Shown here: piece after piece, positions 50,965-60,697 of the stretch | Layout of the letters: every line of letters starts with the position of its first letter | Position numbering within the stretch: the first letter of the stretch is position 1 | From: Avipropionibacterium sp050157065 | GTDB lineage: Bacteria; Actinomycetota; Actinomycetes; Propionibacteriales; Propionibacteriaceae | Assembly: GCA_050157065.1 (NCBI GenBank) | Contig: CP189573.1 | Direction: 5' to 3' (one strand) | DNA: 64,000 nucleotides | The notes under the pieces: model-generated | What the model was told of the DNA's origin: nothing | Databases searched by the model: none | Seen by the model: the letters and a program-made list of their open reading frames with translations, nothing else | Program-made: the position numbers and the translations under genes

Positions 50965-52896
50965 TCACTCCCAGATGACGGCCCCGCCGGGCTCGACCGG
51001 GGTCATCTCGGCCGACACCTCGGCGGTCTGCAGCATGTGCGCCAGCTTGCGGCGCCGGTTCCGCGGGATCAGCGTGACGACCCGTCCGCTGCGCCCGGCA
51101 CGACCCGTCCGACCGGCGCGGTGCAGGTAGGTCTTCGGGTCGTCGGGCATGTCGGCCTGGACGACCAAGGAGATGTCGTCGAGGTGGATGCCGCGGGCGG
51201 CGACGTCGGTGGCGACGAGCACCTGCTTGCGACCCGACGACAGCTTCGCCAGGTTCTGCGTGCGGCGGGCCTGGGTCAGGTTGCCGTGCAGGCTGGTCGC
51301 CTTGATGCCGGCGTCCTCCAGGTCGTCGGCCAGCCGCTCGGCGTACGCACGGGTGCGGGCGAACACCAGGATCGGGCCGGGCACAGAGGCCAGCTCGAGC
51401 AGGACCTCACCCTTGTCGCGCTGCTCCACGACCAGGACGTGGTGCTCGATCGTGGCGGTCGACTGGTCCTCGTCGGCCATCTTGGCGATGAACGGTTCGC
51501 GGAGGAACTCGGTGACCAGGTCGTCGACCTGCTTGTCGAGGGTCGCGGAGAACAACAGCCGCTGGCCGTCGGGCCGACAGCCACGCCAGATTCGCTGCAC
51601 GGGCTCGAGGAACCCGAACTCCGACATCAGGTCGGCCTCGTCGAGCACGGTGATCTCGACCTCGGACAGGTCCAGGTGGCCCTGCTCGATCAGGTCCTCG
51701 ATGCGGCCGGGGGTGCCGATCACGATGTCGACCCCACGCTGCAGGGCCGACACCTGCTTGAACTGCCGGACGCCGCCGAAGATCTGCACGGTGTAGAGCC
51801 CGGCCGCGCGGGCCAGCGGCTGCACCGTTCGGTCGATCTGCTGGGCGAGTTCGCGGGTCGGGGCCAGGATCAGCGCGCGTGGCTTGCGTCCGTACGTCTT
51901 GCCGCCCTTGCCCTTGGGCTGGGTGGTGCTCTGCGCGATCCGCTGCACGAGGGGGGCACCGAACGCGATGGTCTTGCCCGAGCCGGTACGGCCACGGCCC
52001 AGTACGTCGCGGCCGGCCAGCACCTCGGGGACGGTGACGGCCTGGATCGGGAACGGGTGCTCGGCACCCAGCTTGGCGAGCGCGTCGATCAGGTTGCCCT
52101 CGAGGCCGAGCTCGGCGAACCCGAGATGGGCCACCTCGTCGGCAGCGACCTCGACCGCCTCGAGCGGTGCGTGCACGACGGCCTCGGCGTGGTGATCACG
52201 GCGCGGCTCGGCCGAGCGGGGCCGGTCGTCACGATCGAAACGCGCCGGCCGGTCATTGCGCGGGCGGTCATTGCGCGGGCGATCATCACGATCGAAGCGT
52301 GCCGGACGCTCATTGCGCGGGCGGTCATTGCGCGGGCGATCATCACGATCGAAGCGTGCCGGGCGGTCGTTGCGGGACCGGTCGTTGCGGGGACGATCGT
52401 CGCGGCTGTAGCGCGCCGGACGTCCCCCGCGATCGTCACGGTCATGACGGGGACGCTCATCACGGTCGAAGCGCGGTCGATCGTTGCGGTCCGAGCGCGC
52501 CGGACGATCGTCCCGCTCGAAGCGCGGCCGGTCACGGCGATCCTGGCGATCGTTTCGGGGACGATCGTCACGGCCGTAACGGGAGGGCCGGTCGTCGCGG
52601 TCGAACCGCGGGCGATCCCGGCGCTCGTTGCGATCACTGCGCTCCGAGCGTGCCGGACGATCGTCACGCTCGAAGCGGGAGGGCCGACCGGAGCGCTGCC
52701 GGTCGCTGTGCTCAGCGCGCTCGAAACGGGCGGGGCGATCCTCCCGCTCGAACCGTGCCGGGCGCCCGGAGCGGTCGTTCGACCTGGCGGGGCCGGCGTT
52801 GCGAGCCCGCTTCTTGGCGGCGGACCAGCGGTCCTTGGACTTCGGGGTGCGCCGGGCGCGGGCAGGCTCGGAAGAATGGGAAGGTTGGGCCGACAT
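50965..52896 (-). CDS. DEAD-box RNA helicase with long Arg/Asp-rich N-terminal tail
   Basis: A 643-residue helicase. The first 220 residues are a disordered, highly charged tail of RDDRPRNDRP/RFDRDDRP-type repeats. The core has motif I GRGRTGSGKT, Ia PTRELAQQI, II VLDEADLMSEFGF, III FSATL and VI HRAGRTGRAGRSG. It unwinds or remodels RNA, plausibly in ribosome assembly or cold growth. RG/RD-rich tails of this kind bind RNA and can drive condensation; that is inference. The ATG at 52896 starts MSAQPSHSS. Confidence 0.94.
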   Translation of the reverse strand: MSAQPSHSSEPARARRTPKSKDRWSAAKKRARNAGPARSNDRSGRPARFEREDRPARFERAEHSDRQRSGRPSRFERDDRPARSERSDRNERRDRPRFDRDDRPSRYGRDDRPRNDRQDRRDRPRFERDDRPARSDRNDRPRFDRDERPRHDRDDRGGRPARYSRDDRPRNDRSRNDRPARFDRDDRPRNDRPRNERPARFDRDDRPRNDRPRNDRPARFDRDDRPRSAEPRRDHHAEAVVHAPLEAVEVAADEVAHLGFAELGLEGNLIDALAKLGAEHPFPIQAVTVPEVLAGRDVLGRGRTGSGKTIAFGAPLVQRIAQSTTQPKGKGGKTYGRKPRALILAPTRELAQQIDRTVQPLARAAGLYTVQIFGGVRQFKQVSALQRGVDIVIGTPGRIEDLIEQGHLDLSEVEITVLDEADLMSEFGFLEPVQRIWRGCRPDGQRLLFSATLDKQVDDLVTEFLREPFIAKMADEDQSTATIEHHVLVVEQRDKGEVLLELASVPGPILVFARTRAYAERLADDLEDAGIKATSLHGNLTQARRTQNLAKLSSGRKQVLVATDVAARGIHLDDISLVVQADMPDDPKTYLHRAGRTGRAGRSGRVVTLIPRNRRRKLAHMLQTAEVSAEMTPVEPGGAVIWE

Positions 52897-53081
52897 GGCG
52901 GGATCCGTTCTGGATGACGTACGGCGTGCAGGTCCAAACACCACACGCGCACAAGGATGAACCGGGATTCAATGGACAGGGAAGGTCTGCCCACTCGGTC
53001 CACACGTTCGGCACCACGGGCAACTGCTCCAGCGTACGGGAGATCCGGCCGCGACGCGAATCGGCGGTAGGACGGGCCCGT

Positions 53082-54383
53082 TCAGAGCCGCGGGTTCCGG
53101 CTGAGGTGCCACTCCGTCTTCGGGTAGTACTGGTGACGGACCCACCGGTCGTACATCGTCTCGGTCACCCCGCGGTTGGCGATGATCTCGGCGAAGAACC
53201 GACCCGACTCCTTGATGGTCCGCGCCTTGCTGGCGTGGTCGAGGTGGACCAGCCCGAACCGGGGCACCGATCCCTCGTCCCACTCCCAGTTGTCGATGAA
53301 GCACCAGTGGTAGTAGCGCTCGATCGGCAACTCCGACTCGACGATCGCCCGAAGATGATCATGGATGTAGCGGCTGCGGAAACGATCATGGTTGTCGCAG
53401 GTGCCGTTCTCGGTGATCCAGATCGGTCCGGGGAAGTTGCGGTTCGCCCAGCGGGCGACCTGCACCAGACCGGCCGGCATGATCTCCCAGCCGAGGTCGT
53501 TGACGGGGACACCCTCGGCGGTGCCGTCGTCGAAGCGGGTGATCGTCGACTGGGTGTAGTAGTTGATCCCCACGACGTCGTAGTACTTGCCGGGCGAGAT
53601 CCCGCGGGGCCGCTTCAACGGGTACGGGAAGACGCCCGTGCACATGGCCTCGGCGATGACCTCCTGGAACAGGTACTGCAGCATCCGAGCCAACCCGAGG
53701 TGCCACGGACTCCACGGCAGCGCCGGCTTGAACGTGCGCAGGTGGAACGCCACGCCGACCGTCGCGTCCGGCTGCAGTTCGTGGATCAGTTCGTAGGCAA
53801 GGATGTGAGCGGTCGCCAGCCGGTTGAACACCCGCACCACCGACGCCCAGTTGTGCGTTCCCGGCGGCCACAGGCCGGTGAAGTACGACCCGGTCACATA
53901 GACGTTCGGCTCGTTGATCGTGATCCAGTCCTGCACCAGGTCGGCCAGCTCGGTGACCACGTAGCGCACGTGGCGCAGGAAGTGGGTGACCCCGTCCGCG
54001 TGCTCGAAGCCACCGATGCTCTCGAACCAGCTCGGATGGCTGAAGTGGTGCAGGGTCACCAGCGGACGGATGCCACGTCGCCGCAGCTCGGTCAGCTCGG
54101 CCCGGTAGTGCTCCAGTGCCACCGGGTCGTGTTGCCCCTGCAGGGGTTCCAGCCGACTCCACTCGATGCTCATCCGGTAGTGCCGGATGCCGAGTTCGTC
54201 GAGCAGTTCGATGTCGGACGCCCACACCTCCCAGTGGTTGCCCGCGGTGTCAGGACTCGACCGGTCCTTGATGTGGCCCCGCTGGGCCCAGTCGTACCAG
54301 TTGTTGTTGCGGTCGCCACCCTCGATCTGGGTCGCCGCGGTCGAGACGCCCAGAGCCAGGTCGCCGAGCGAGAAGCCGGTCAT
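53082..54383 (-). CDS. Family 1 glycoside hydrolase (beta-glucosidase-like)
   Basis: A 433-residue GH1 enzyme. Acid/base Glu in ITINEPNVYV, nucleophile Glu in IWITENGTCDN, and the N-terminal signature LALGVSTAATQIEGG place it in the family. The C-terminal substrate-binding loop reads FIDNWEWDEGSVPRFGLV instead of the common LLDNFEW. No signal peptide, so it would cleave imported glucosides, galactosides or phosphoglycosides in the cytoplasm. GGAAGGGG lies just before the ATG. Confidence 0.93.
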   Translation of the reverse strand: MTGFSLGDLALGVSTAATQIEGGDRNNNWYDWAQRGHIKDRSSPDTAGNHWEVWASDIELLDELGIRHYRMSIEWSRLEPLQGQHDPVALEHYRAELTELRRRGIRPLVTLHHFSHPSWFESIGGFEHADGVTHFLRHVRYVVTELADLVQDWITINEPNVYVTGSYFTGLWPPGTHNWASVVRVFNRLATAHILAYELIHELQPDATVGVAFHLRTFKPALPWSPWHLGLARMLQYLFQEVIAEAMCTGVFPYPLKRPRGISPGKYYDVVGINYYTQSTITRFDDGTAEGVPVNDLGWEIMPAGLVQVARWANRNFPGPIWITENGTCDNHDRFRSRYIHDHLRAIVESELPIERYYHWCFIDNWEWDEGSVPRFGLVHLDHASKARTIKESGRFFAEIIANRGVTETMYDRWVRHQYYPKTEWHLSRNPRL

Positions 54384-54554
54384 CGATCCCCTTCCGCCGG
54401 CGTCACCGGTCCGGCGACATCCAGTGCACATTGTCGCGCCACCACGATGCGGCCCGACCACCGGGTCCGCCGCGTGTCACGGCATGATGTCCCAGACGCT
54501 CGCCGGACGGCCGTCGAGCCCGTCGAGACGGCTCGATCGAAGGGAAGCAGCACT

Positions 54555-55310
54555 GTGACCACCACCACCGAGTTCGCCGAGCTCACCGCCATCGTCACCG
54601 GAGGTGCCTCCGGCATCGGGCTCGCCGTCGCTGACGAGTTGGCCGACCGCGGCGCGCGGGTCGCCGTACTCGACCTGAATCCGGCACCCGGCGACCGGCA
54701 CCTGTCGGTGAGCTGCGACGTCTCCGACACCGCCTCGGTCGAGGCCGCCGTGACCCGCGTGGTCGCCGAATTCGGTCGGCTGGACATCGTGATCAACAAC
54801 GCCGGCATCGGGGCCGCCGGTACGGTCGCCGACAACGACGAGGCCGAATGGGTGAAGGTGCTGCAGGTCAACGTGGGCGGCATCGTGCGCGTCACCAGTG
54901 CCGCCCTGCCCCATCTGCGACAGTCGCCGGCGGCCGCCATCGTCAACACCTCGTCGATCGCCGCGACCACCGGGCTGCCGCAGCGTGCGCTGTACTCCGC
55001 GTCGAAGGGAGCCGTGCTGTCCCTCACCCGTGCGATGGCGATGGACCACCTGCCCGAGGGGATCCGGGTCAACTGCGTCTCCCCCGGCACTGCCGACACC
55101 CCATGGGTCGGACGCCTGCTCGACGCCGCCCCGGACCCGGCGGCAGAACGCGCGGCCCTCGCCGCCCGGCAACCGCACGGCCGGCTGGTCTCGGCCGACG
55201 AGGTCGCCAAGGCGGTGGCCTACCTGGCCTCGCCGTCCAGCACCTCCACCGTCGGGGTCAGCCTGGCCGTCGACGGTGGGATGGACGTGCTGCGGCCGCG
55301 GATCGGTTGA
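54555..55310 (+). CDS. Short-chain dehydrogenase/reductase (SDR)
   Basis: A 251-residue classical SDR: cofactor loop TGGASGIG, acidic strand end VLDLN (NAD preference is suggested by the Asp), NNAG, catalytic Ser in NTSSIAA and YxxxK in YSASKGAV. The C-terminus ending VSLAVDGGMDVL is typical. The substrate is unknown. The GTG at 54555 follows an AGGGAAG site. Divergent from the GH1 gene, so they may share a sugar-related regulon. Confidence 0.92.
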   Translation: MTTTTEFAELTAIVTGGASGIGLAVADELADRGARVAVLDLNPAPGDRHLSVSCDVSDTASVEAAVTRVVAEFGRLDIVINNAGIGAAGTVADNDEAEWVKVLQVNVGGIVRVTSAALPHLRQSPAAAIVNTSSIAATTGLPQRALYSASKGAVLSLTRAMAMDHLPEGIRVNCVSPGTADTPWVGRLLDAAPDPAAERAALAARQPHGRLVSADEVAKAVAYLASPSSTSTVGVSLAVDGGMDVLRPRIG

Positions 55311-55316
55311 GGCCGG

Positions 55317-55535
55317 TCAGCGACTGCGGTCTGTTGATCTGAACCGGACAACCCACAACTGGCCACCAGAAGGAGTGGGGTTGCCCTCAGCAACCACGTC
55401 CTCAGAGATTTGTATTCTCAACTGCTCCCGCAATGTGTCGACCAGAGCCCTGGGATGTGAAACGGGTCTATCGACCTCTACTTCAATGGTCTGGCAGCCT
55501 TCGCGTGATTCGTGACTGCGGATCTCGAGGTTCAC
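55317..55535 (-). CDS. Small hypothetical protein in an AT-richer patch
   Basis: A 72-residue protein starting at the GTG 55533-55535, with GGAGG about 6 nt upstream. It reads VNLEIRSHESREGCQTIEVE and then VDTLREQLRIQISED, a beta-alpha pattern with charged residues. The surrounding 250 bp is visibly richer in A and T than the rest of the window, which points to transferred or non-optimised DNA. It ends 6 nt from the SDR stop. No family is recognised; it may be an intact small protein or a fragment. Confidence 0.5.
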   Translation of the reverse strand: MNLEIRSHESREGCQTIEVEVDRPVSHPRALVDTLREQLRIQISEDVVAEGNPTPSGGQLWVVRFRSTDRSR

Positions 55536-55587
55536 ATCAATCCTCCACGGCAGTATGACGGCGTGTCCCACACCTTGATCTGAGACA

Positions 55588-56403
55588 CTACAGCGGTTGC
55601 GCTCCCCCATGCCGTACGCATTCTGCTGCGGCCGCCGTGGCGGCTCGCATCGCCTGCTCCGGCCCGTCACCCAGTGCCAGCCGGGCGGCGAGCGTACCGA
55701 CGTAGGCGTCCCCGGCCCCGGTGGTGTCTACCACCTCGGTCGACTCAGCCGGCACCATGACCTCGCCCCAGGTCGATCCTTCGGCACCGGAGGTGACCAA
55801 CAGGCTGCCTGCCCGGAGCCCGGCGGCGAGCAGGGCCGCGTGCTCGGACTCGTTGACCACCACCGGATCGCAGCGGTCGAGCACCGCGGCCGGCAAATCG
55901 GCGTACGGGGCCAGGTTGCCGACGACCCTGGCACCCCGGTCGGCGGCGATCCGGGTCGCCTCGATCACCACGGGCACCGGCACCTCGAGTGAGAACAGCA
56001 CCACGTCCGCCGCGCTCGAGGACTTGATCACCGCGAGGTCGTCGACACCAAGTTGATCATTGGCACCCGGGGAGATGATGATCATGTTCTCCCCGGCATC
56101 GTCGACACTGATCACCGCGGTCCCGGTCGGCCGGTCGGGGTGGACCCGCACCGAGCCGACGTCGACACCGTACGCCGAAAGCCTTGCCAGGTAGGCGTTC
56201 CCGGGTCCGTCGTCACCGACCGCGCCGACCATGGAGACCCGCGCCCCTGCCCGTACGGCGGCGATCGCCTGATTGGCTCCCTTGCCGCCGAAGGCGCGTT
56301 CGATCGGACCGGCCAGCACCGTCTCGCCCGAGGTGGGGTGGTGCGGCACCGACAGCCGCAGGTCCTGGTTGAGCGACCCGACGACCAGTACTCGACCGGA
56401 CAT
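55588..56403 (-). CDS. rbsK: Ribokinase / PfkB-family carbohydrate kinase
   Basis: A 271-residue sugar kinase with the N-terminal GGKGANQA motif and the C-terminal anion hole and catalytic base VDTTGAGDAYVG. Ribokinase makes ribose 5-phosphate from ribose; the GGKGANQA pattern supports ribokinase rather than another PfkB kinase. ATG at 56401-56403, 7 nt after the stop of the upstream gene, so the two form an operon. It is somewhat shorter than Escherichia coli RbsK (309). Confidence 0.88.
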   Translation of the reverse strand: MSGRVLVVGSLNQDLRLSVPHHPTSGETVLAGPIERAFGGKGANQAIAAVRAGARVSMVGAVGDDGPGNAYLARLSAYGVDVGSVRVHPDRPTGTAVISVDDAGENMIIISPGANDQLGVDDLAVIKSSSAADVVLFSLEVPVPVVIEATRIAADRGARVVGNLAPYADLPAAVLDRCDPVVVNESEHAALLAAGLRAGSLLVTSGAEGSTWGEVMVPAESTEVVDTTGAGDAYVGTLAARLALGDGPEQAMRAATAAAAECVRHGGAQPL

Positions 56404-56409
56404 GGTGAC

Positions 56410-57189
56410 TCAGACCGCGGCGGGCTCGAGCACCAACTCGGTCCCGATGCGCCGGCAGTCCATCTCGTACTCCAGGTCGATGATCGGCGGCGCACACAAC
56501 TGCCAGGTCACCGGTCGACCGGTCACGGGGTGGACCTCGGTGCTGACCACGGATCCGACATCACGGACGCTGTAGACGTGGGTGCCGGTGACCTGTGACC
56601 AGTCGGTGCCGAGCAGCTTCAGCCGGCGACCCATCTCGCCGACCACCCAGTGCCCCTTCCTGGCCAGCCCGGCCGGCGACACGTCACCGCGTGACTCGAT
56701 GTGGTCGGTGTAGCTGCCCTTGCCCTCCTTGACCTCGGCGCTGCCCGACACCACGAACGTCCGGTCCAGCCCGGCCAGGGCGACGGCCTCGCCGTTCTCG
56801 AGCCGCCGGGCGTACCCGAACGCGTACACCGACACGTCCTCGGGCGGATCCTGCACCGGCACGACCATGCTGCGGGCGACCGGGCTGCCGACGGCGGTGT
56901 CGATGTCGAGCTGGTCGAGCGAGGCCAGGTAGCGGCGGTTGTAGTCGGCGAAGCCCTCGTCGGTGAGCTGCTCGGGGGAGCGCAGCTCGACCGAGCACAA
57001 CGCGCCGCCGGCCAGCCCCAGCGTCGTCAGGTAGGCACTGATCAGCTCGAACGCGAGGTCGTGCGGCAGCGATTCGGCCAGCCGTACGCGGGTGATCGCA
57101 TGACCGGGCCGGGCGATCACCCCCACCGAGTACTGGCCGACCCCGGGCAGGTAGTCGTAGCCGTGTCCGGTGTCGACCGGTGCCGTCAT
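56410..57189 (-). CDS. Uncharacterised cytoplasmic protein (two-part, possibly RidA/YjgF-like fold)
   Basis: A 259-residue soluble protein with no signal peptide or membrane helix. Segments RPGHAITRVRLAESLPHDLA, RYLASLDQL and RSMVVPVQDPPEDVSVYAFG have the Arg and strand pattern of chorismatase or RidA-like proteins, but I do not regard that as firm. The C-terminal part reads WSQVTGTHVYSVRDVG and PPIIDLEYEMDCRRIG. GAGGAG lies 6 nt before the ATG at 57189. Co-transcribed with the ribokinase gene, which hints at a role in nucleoside or sugar breakdown. Confidence 0.7.
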   Translation of the reverse strand: MTAPVDTGHGYDYLPGVGQYSVGVIARPGHAITRVRLAESLPHDLAFELISAYLTTLGLAGGALCSVELRSPEQLTDEGFADYNRRYLASLDQLDIDTAVGSPVARSMVVPVQDPPEDVSVYAFGYARRLENGEAVALAGLDRTFVVSGSAEVKEGKGSYTDHIESRGDVSPAGLARKGHWVVGEMGRRLKLLGTDWSQVTGTHVYSVRDVGSVVSTEVHPVTGRPVTWQLCAPPIIDLEYEMDCRRIGTELVLEPAAV

Positions 57190-57261
57190 GTTCACTCCTC
57201 AGTCAGCCGTGCAGGTCCACACGCTAGCCGCAGGGTGGCCCACCGGCCTTGGCACCCCGCG

Positions 57262-57267
57262 TAGTTT
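57262..57267 (+). promoter_or_regulatory. -10 box of a probable leaderless promoter (MoxR-VWA operon)
   Basis: TAGTTT ends 6 nt before the GTG at 57274; no ribosome site is present in the gap. Confidence 0.42.
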
Positions 57268-57273
57268 GGGCAC

Positions 57274-58668
57274 GTGAGCAGAACCGAGCCTCCCGAGATC
57301 ACCACCGTGGCAGAGCTCCGGGCCGCCGGGCACACCCAACGGGGGCTGCGCGAGGAGATCCGCGACAACCTGATCAACAAGCTGGCCGCCGGAGAGGATC
57401 CGTGGCCCGGGCTGCACGGCTTCACCGACACCGTGCTGCCGCAGGTCGAGCGGGCCCTGCTCGCCGGCCACGACATCGTGCTGCTCGGCGAACGGGGTCA
57501 GGGCAAGACCCGACTGTTGCGCAGCCTGGTCGGCCTGCTCGACGAGTGGACGCCGGTGATCGCCGACACCGAACTCGGCGAGCACCCGTACGACCCGATC
57601 ACCCCCGAAGGCAGGCGGCTGGCTGCCGATCAGGGGGACGACCTGCGCATCAGTTGGCGGCACCGCGACGACCGGTACGCCGAGAAGCTCGCCACCCCCG
57701 ACACCTCGGTCGCCGACCTGGTCGGCGACGTCGACCCGATGAAGGTGGCCGCCGGCCGACACCTGGGCGACCCGGAGACGATCCACTACGGACTGATCCC
57801 GCGGACCCACCGCGGCATCGTGGCGATCAACGAGCTGCCCGATCTGGCCGAACGCATCCAGGTCGCGATGTTGAACGTGATGGAGGAACGCGACATCCAG
57901 ATCCGCGGGTACGCGCTCCGGCTGCCGCTCGACGTGCTGGTGGTGGCCAGCGCCAACCCGGAGGACTACACCAACCGCGGCCGCATCATCACCCCGCTGA
58001 AGGACCGGTTCGGTGCCGAGATCCGCACCCACTATCCGCTCGAGGTGGCCGACGAGGTCGCGATGATCAGCCAGGAGGCGCAGCTGGTCGCCGAGGTGCC
58101 GGACCACCTGTTGGAGATCCTGGCCCGGTTCACCCGCAACCTGCGCGATTCCGCCCAGGTCAACCAACGCTCGGGCGTCTCGGCCCGCTACACCATCGCC
58201 GGCGCCGAGACGGTTGCTGCCGCGGCGCTGCACCGGGCGACGGTGCTCGGTGAACCGCAGGCGGTCGCCCGGGTGGTCGACCTGGCCGCGGCCGTCCCGG
58301 TGCTGGCGGGCAAGATCGAGTGGGAGTCCGGGCAGGAGGGCCGGGAGGCCGACGTCACCGACCACCTGCTGCGGTTGGCGGTCGCCGAGACGGCCCGCCA
58401 TCGGCTGCGGGGACTCGACCTCGGACCGGTGATCGACGCGATGGCCGACGGGGCCGAGGTCGTCACCGGCCCGCGGGTCGGTGCGACCGCGTTGCTCGAC
58501 TCGCTGCCCGAGACCGGCGACGGCACCTTCGCCCACATCGCCGAACTGCTGGACGCCGAGGGCCCCGGGCAGCAGGCCGCTGCGGTCGAGCTGGCCCTGG
58601 AGGCGCTCTACCTCGCCCGCCGGGTCGCCAAGGACGACGCCGACGACGGCACCAGCACGTACGGCTGA
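57274..58668 (+). CDS. MoxR/magnesium-chelatase-type AAA+ ATPase
   Basis: A 464-residue AAA+ protein with Walker A GERGQGKTRL, Walker B-like IVAINELPDL (Asn-Glu as in MoxR), sensor 1 VVASANPEDYTNRG and arginine-rich region PLKDRFGAEIRTHY. The C-terminal 150 residues are a helical lid. MoxR ATPases work with von Willebrand factor A proteins as chaperones that activate or mature other enzymes; the next gene supplies that partner. The client is unknown. Confidence 0.9.
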   Translation: MSRTEPPEITTVAELRAAGHTQRGLREEIRDNLINKLAAGEDPWPGLHGFTDTVLPQVERALLAGHDIVLLGERGQGKTRLLRSLVGLLDEWTPVIADTELGEHPYDPITPEGRRLAADQGDDLRISWRHRDDRYAEKLATPDTSVADLVGDVDPMKVAAGRHLGDPETIHYGLIPRTHRGIVAINELPDLAERIQVAMLNVMEERDIQIRGYALRLPLDVLVVASANPEDYTNRGRIITPLKDRFGAEIRTHYPLEVADEVAMISQEAQLVAEVPDHLLEILARFTRNLRDSAQVNQRSGVSARYTIAGAETVAAAALHRATVLGEPQAVARVVDLAAAVPVLAGKIEWESGQEGREADVTDHLLRLAVAETARHRLRGLDLGPVIDAMADGAEVVTGPRVGATALLDSLPETGDGTFAHIAELLDAEGPGQQAAAVELALEALYLARRVAKDDADDGTSTYG

Positions 58669-58693
58669 TCGAGGACCGACCGAGGAGTTGATC

Positions 58694-60649
58694 ATGGACC
58701 GGTGGGGGCGACGTCGTTCCCGGTACCGCCGCTTCCACGGTGGTCCGGATCCGCTCGCGCCGCCGGTCGACCCGACGGAGGCGTTGCGGGCGATCGCCGA
58801 CGACGTGATGGCCGGCCGCTCCCCCGAGGCGGCCCTGCGGGAGTACCTGCGCCGCGGCGACCGGCCTGGTCGGGGGTTGGACGACCTGGCCGCCCGGCTC
58901 AACCGGCAGCGCCGTCAGCACCTCGACCGGAACCGACTCGGCGGCACCCTCGACGAGGTACGTGAACTGCTCGACCGGGCCGTGCTGACCGAACGCCGGC
59001 AGCTGGCCCGCGACCTGGACGACGACGCCCGGTTCGCCGAACTGCAGTTGGCCGAACTCCCCGACTCCACGGCGGCCGCCGTACGGGACCTCGCCGACTA
59101 CCGGTGGCGGAGCCCGGAGGCCGAGGCCACGTACCGCCAGATCGGTGACCTGCTGGGCCGAGAGGAGCTCGACCAGAGGTTCGCCGGGATGAAGCAGGCG
59201 CTGGAGAACGCCGACGATGCCGACCGGGCAGCGGTGTCGAAGATGCTCACGGACCTGAACGGCCTGCTCGCCGCCCATGCCCGCGGGGAGGACACTGCCG
59301 CCCGGTTCGCGGCGTTCATGGCCGATCACGGCCACCTGTTCCCGGAAAACCCGCGGACCGTCGAGGAGTTGATCGACGCCCTCGCGGCCCGGGCGGCCGC
59401 AGCGCAACGGATGCGGCAGTCGATGTCGCCCGAGCAGCGGGCCGAGCTGGACGCCTTGGCCCAGCAGGCGTTCGGCACCCCCGAACTCACCCAGCAGTTG
59501 GCCGAGCTCGACGCCACATTGCAGGGGTTGCGGCCCGACGCCGGGTGGGGCGAGTCGGAACAGTTCGGCGGCGACCAACCGCTCGGGTCGGGTGAGGCGA
59601 CCTCGGTGCTGGCCGAGCTCGCCGAACTGGATGCCCTGTCGGAACAGTTGGCGCAGAACCACGCCGGTGCCCGGACCGACGACATCGATCTTGATCTTGT
59701 CGAGCGACACCTCGGCAGCGAGGCGGTGGTGACCGCGCAGACCCTCGCCGAGATCGAACGGATGCTCCGCAACGAGGGCCTCTTGGTGAGCGACGCCCAG
59801 GGCGGGCTGCAGTTGTCCCCGGCGGCGATGCGGCAGCTCGGCCGTACCCTGCTCGGCGACGTCACCGACCGGCTCGCCGGCCGCACCGGCCAGCGGGACG
59901 TACGCCAGGGCGGACTCGCCGGGGAGCCGAGCGGCGCCACCCGGGCCTGGGAGTTCGGCGACACCCAGTCGTGGGACGTGTCGCGGACGCTGATGAACGC
60001 ACGACTGCGACGCGCCGCCGATCCGGGAGCGCCGGAGCTGGCGCTGGACGACATCGAGGTGGTCGAGACCGAGGCGCGGACCCGGGCGGCCGTGGCGTTG
60101 CTGGTCGACACCTCGTTCTCGATGGCGATGGAAGGCCGGTGGGTCCCGATGAAGCGGACCGCGCTGGCCCTGCACCACCTGATCAGTACGCGGTTCCGCA
60201 ACGATGCGTTGGAGTTGATCACCTTCTCCCGGTATGCCCAGGTCACCGATGTCGCGCAGCTGACCGGCCTGCCACCGCAGCACAACCTGCAGGGCACGAA
60301 CCTCCACCACGCACTGCTGCTGGCAAACCGGTTCTTCGCGAGCAACCCGACCGCGCAACCGGTGCTGCTGGTGGTGACCGACGGTGAGCCGACCGCCCAC
60401 CTCGAACCCGACGGGGAGGCCTTCTTCTGGTACCCGCCGTTGCCGGAGACGATCGCCGCCGCGGTGACCGAGCTCGACGAGGCGACCCGACGCCGTACCC
60501 GGATCACCATCTTCCGGCTCGGCCACGAACCGGCGCTGGTGGAGTTCTGTGACCAGCTCGCCCGGCGCAGTGGCGGAAAGGTCGTCGCACCAGAGGTCGA
60601 CGACCTTGACGAGGCCGTCGTGGCCAGCTACCTGCGGCGATTCGAGTGA
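58694..60649 (+). CDS. VWA domain protein, partner of the MoxR-type ATPase
   Basis: A 651-residue protein: a Gln/Arg/Leu-rich helical N-terminal region of about 460 residues, then a von Willebrand A domain with the metal-ion site DTSFSMAM, the Thr in LQGTNLHHAL and the Asp in VTDGEPT. No signal peptide, so it is cytoplasmic. GAGGAGTTGATC lies directly before the ATG, 25 nt after the ATPase stop. The pair is a typical MoxR-VWA module. Confidence 0.9.
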   Translation: MDRWGRRRSRYRRFHGGPDPLAPPVDPTEALRAIADDVMAGRSPEAALREYLRRGDRPGRGLDDLAARLNRQRRQHLDRNRLGGTLDEVRELLDRAVLTERRQLARDLDDDARFAELQLAELPDSTAAAVRDLADYRWRSPEAEATYRQIGDLLGREELDQRFAGMKQALENADDADRAAVSKMLTDLNGLLAAHARGEDTAARFAAFMADHGHLFPENPRTVEELIDALAARAAAAQRMRQSMSPEQRAELDALAQQAFGTPELTQQLAELDATLQGLRPDAGWGESEQFGGDQPLGSGEATSVLAELAELDALSEQLAQNHAGARTDDIDLDLVERHLGSEAVVTAQTLAEIERMLRNEGLLVSDAQGGLQLSPAAMRQLGRTLLGDVTDRLAGRTGQRDVRQGGLAGEPSGATRAWEFGDTQSWDVSRTLMNARLRRAADPGAPELALDDIEVVETEARTRAAVALLVDTSFSMAMEGRWVPMKRTALALHHLISTRFRNDALELITFSRYAQVTDVAQLTGLPPQHNLQGTNLHHALLLANRFFASNPTAQPVLLVVTDGEPTAHLEPDGEAFFWYPPLPETIAAAVTELDEATRRRTRITIFRLGHEPALVEFCDQLARRSGGKVVAPEVDDLDEAVVASYLRRFE

Positions 60650-60697
60650 GGTCGACAGGAAATATCCGGATGACATCCGCCGTCGGGGTCTGGTGCA

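Noticed and set aside
50956..54554. Very long plus-strand open frames opposite the helicase and GH1 genes
   Set aside because: They mirror the Arg/Asp repeat tail and high-GC codon pattern of the minus-strand genes, have monotonous Ala/Val/Arg composition and no domain or start signal. Only the SDR part (54555-55310) is real.
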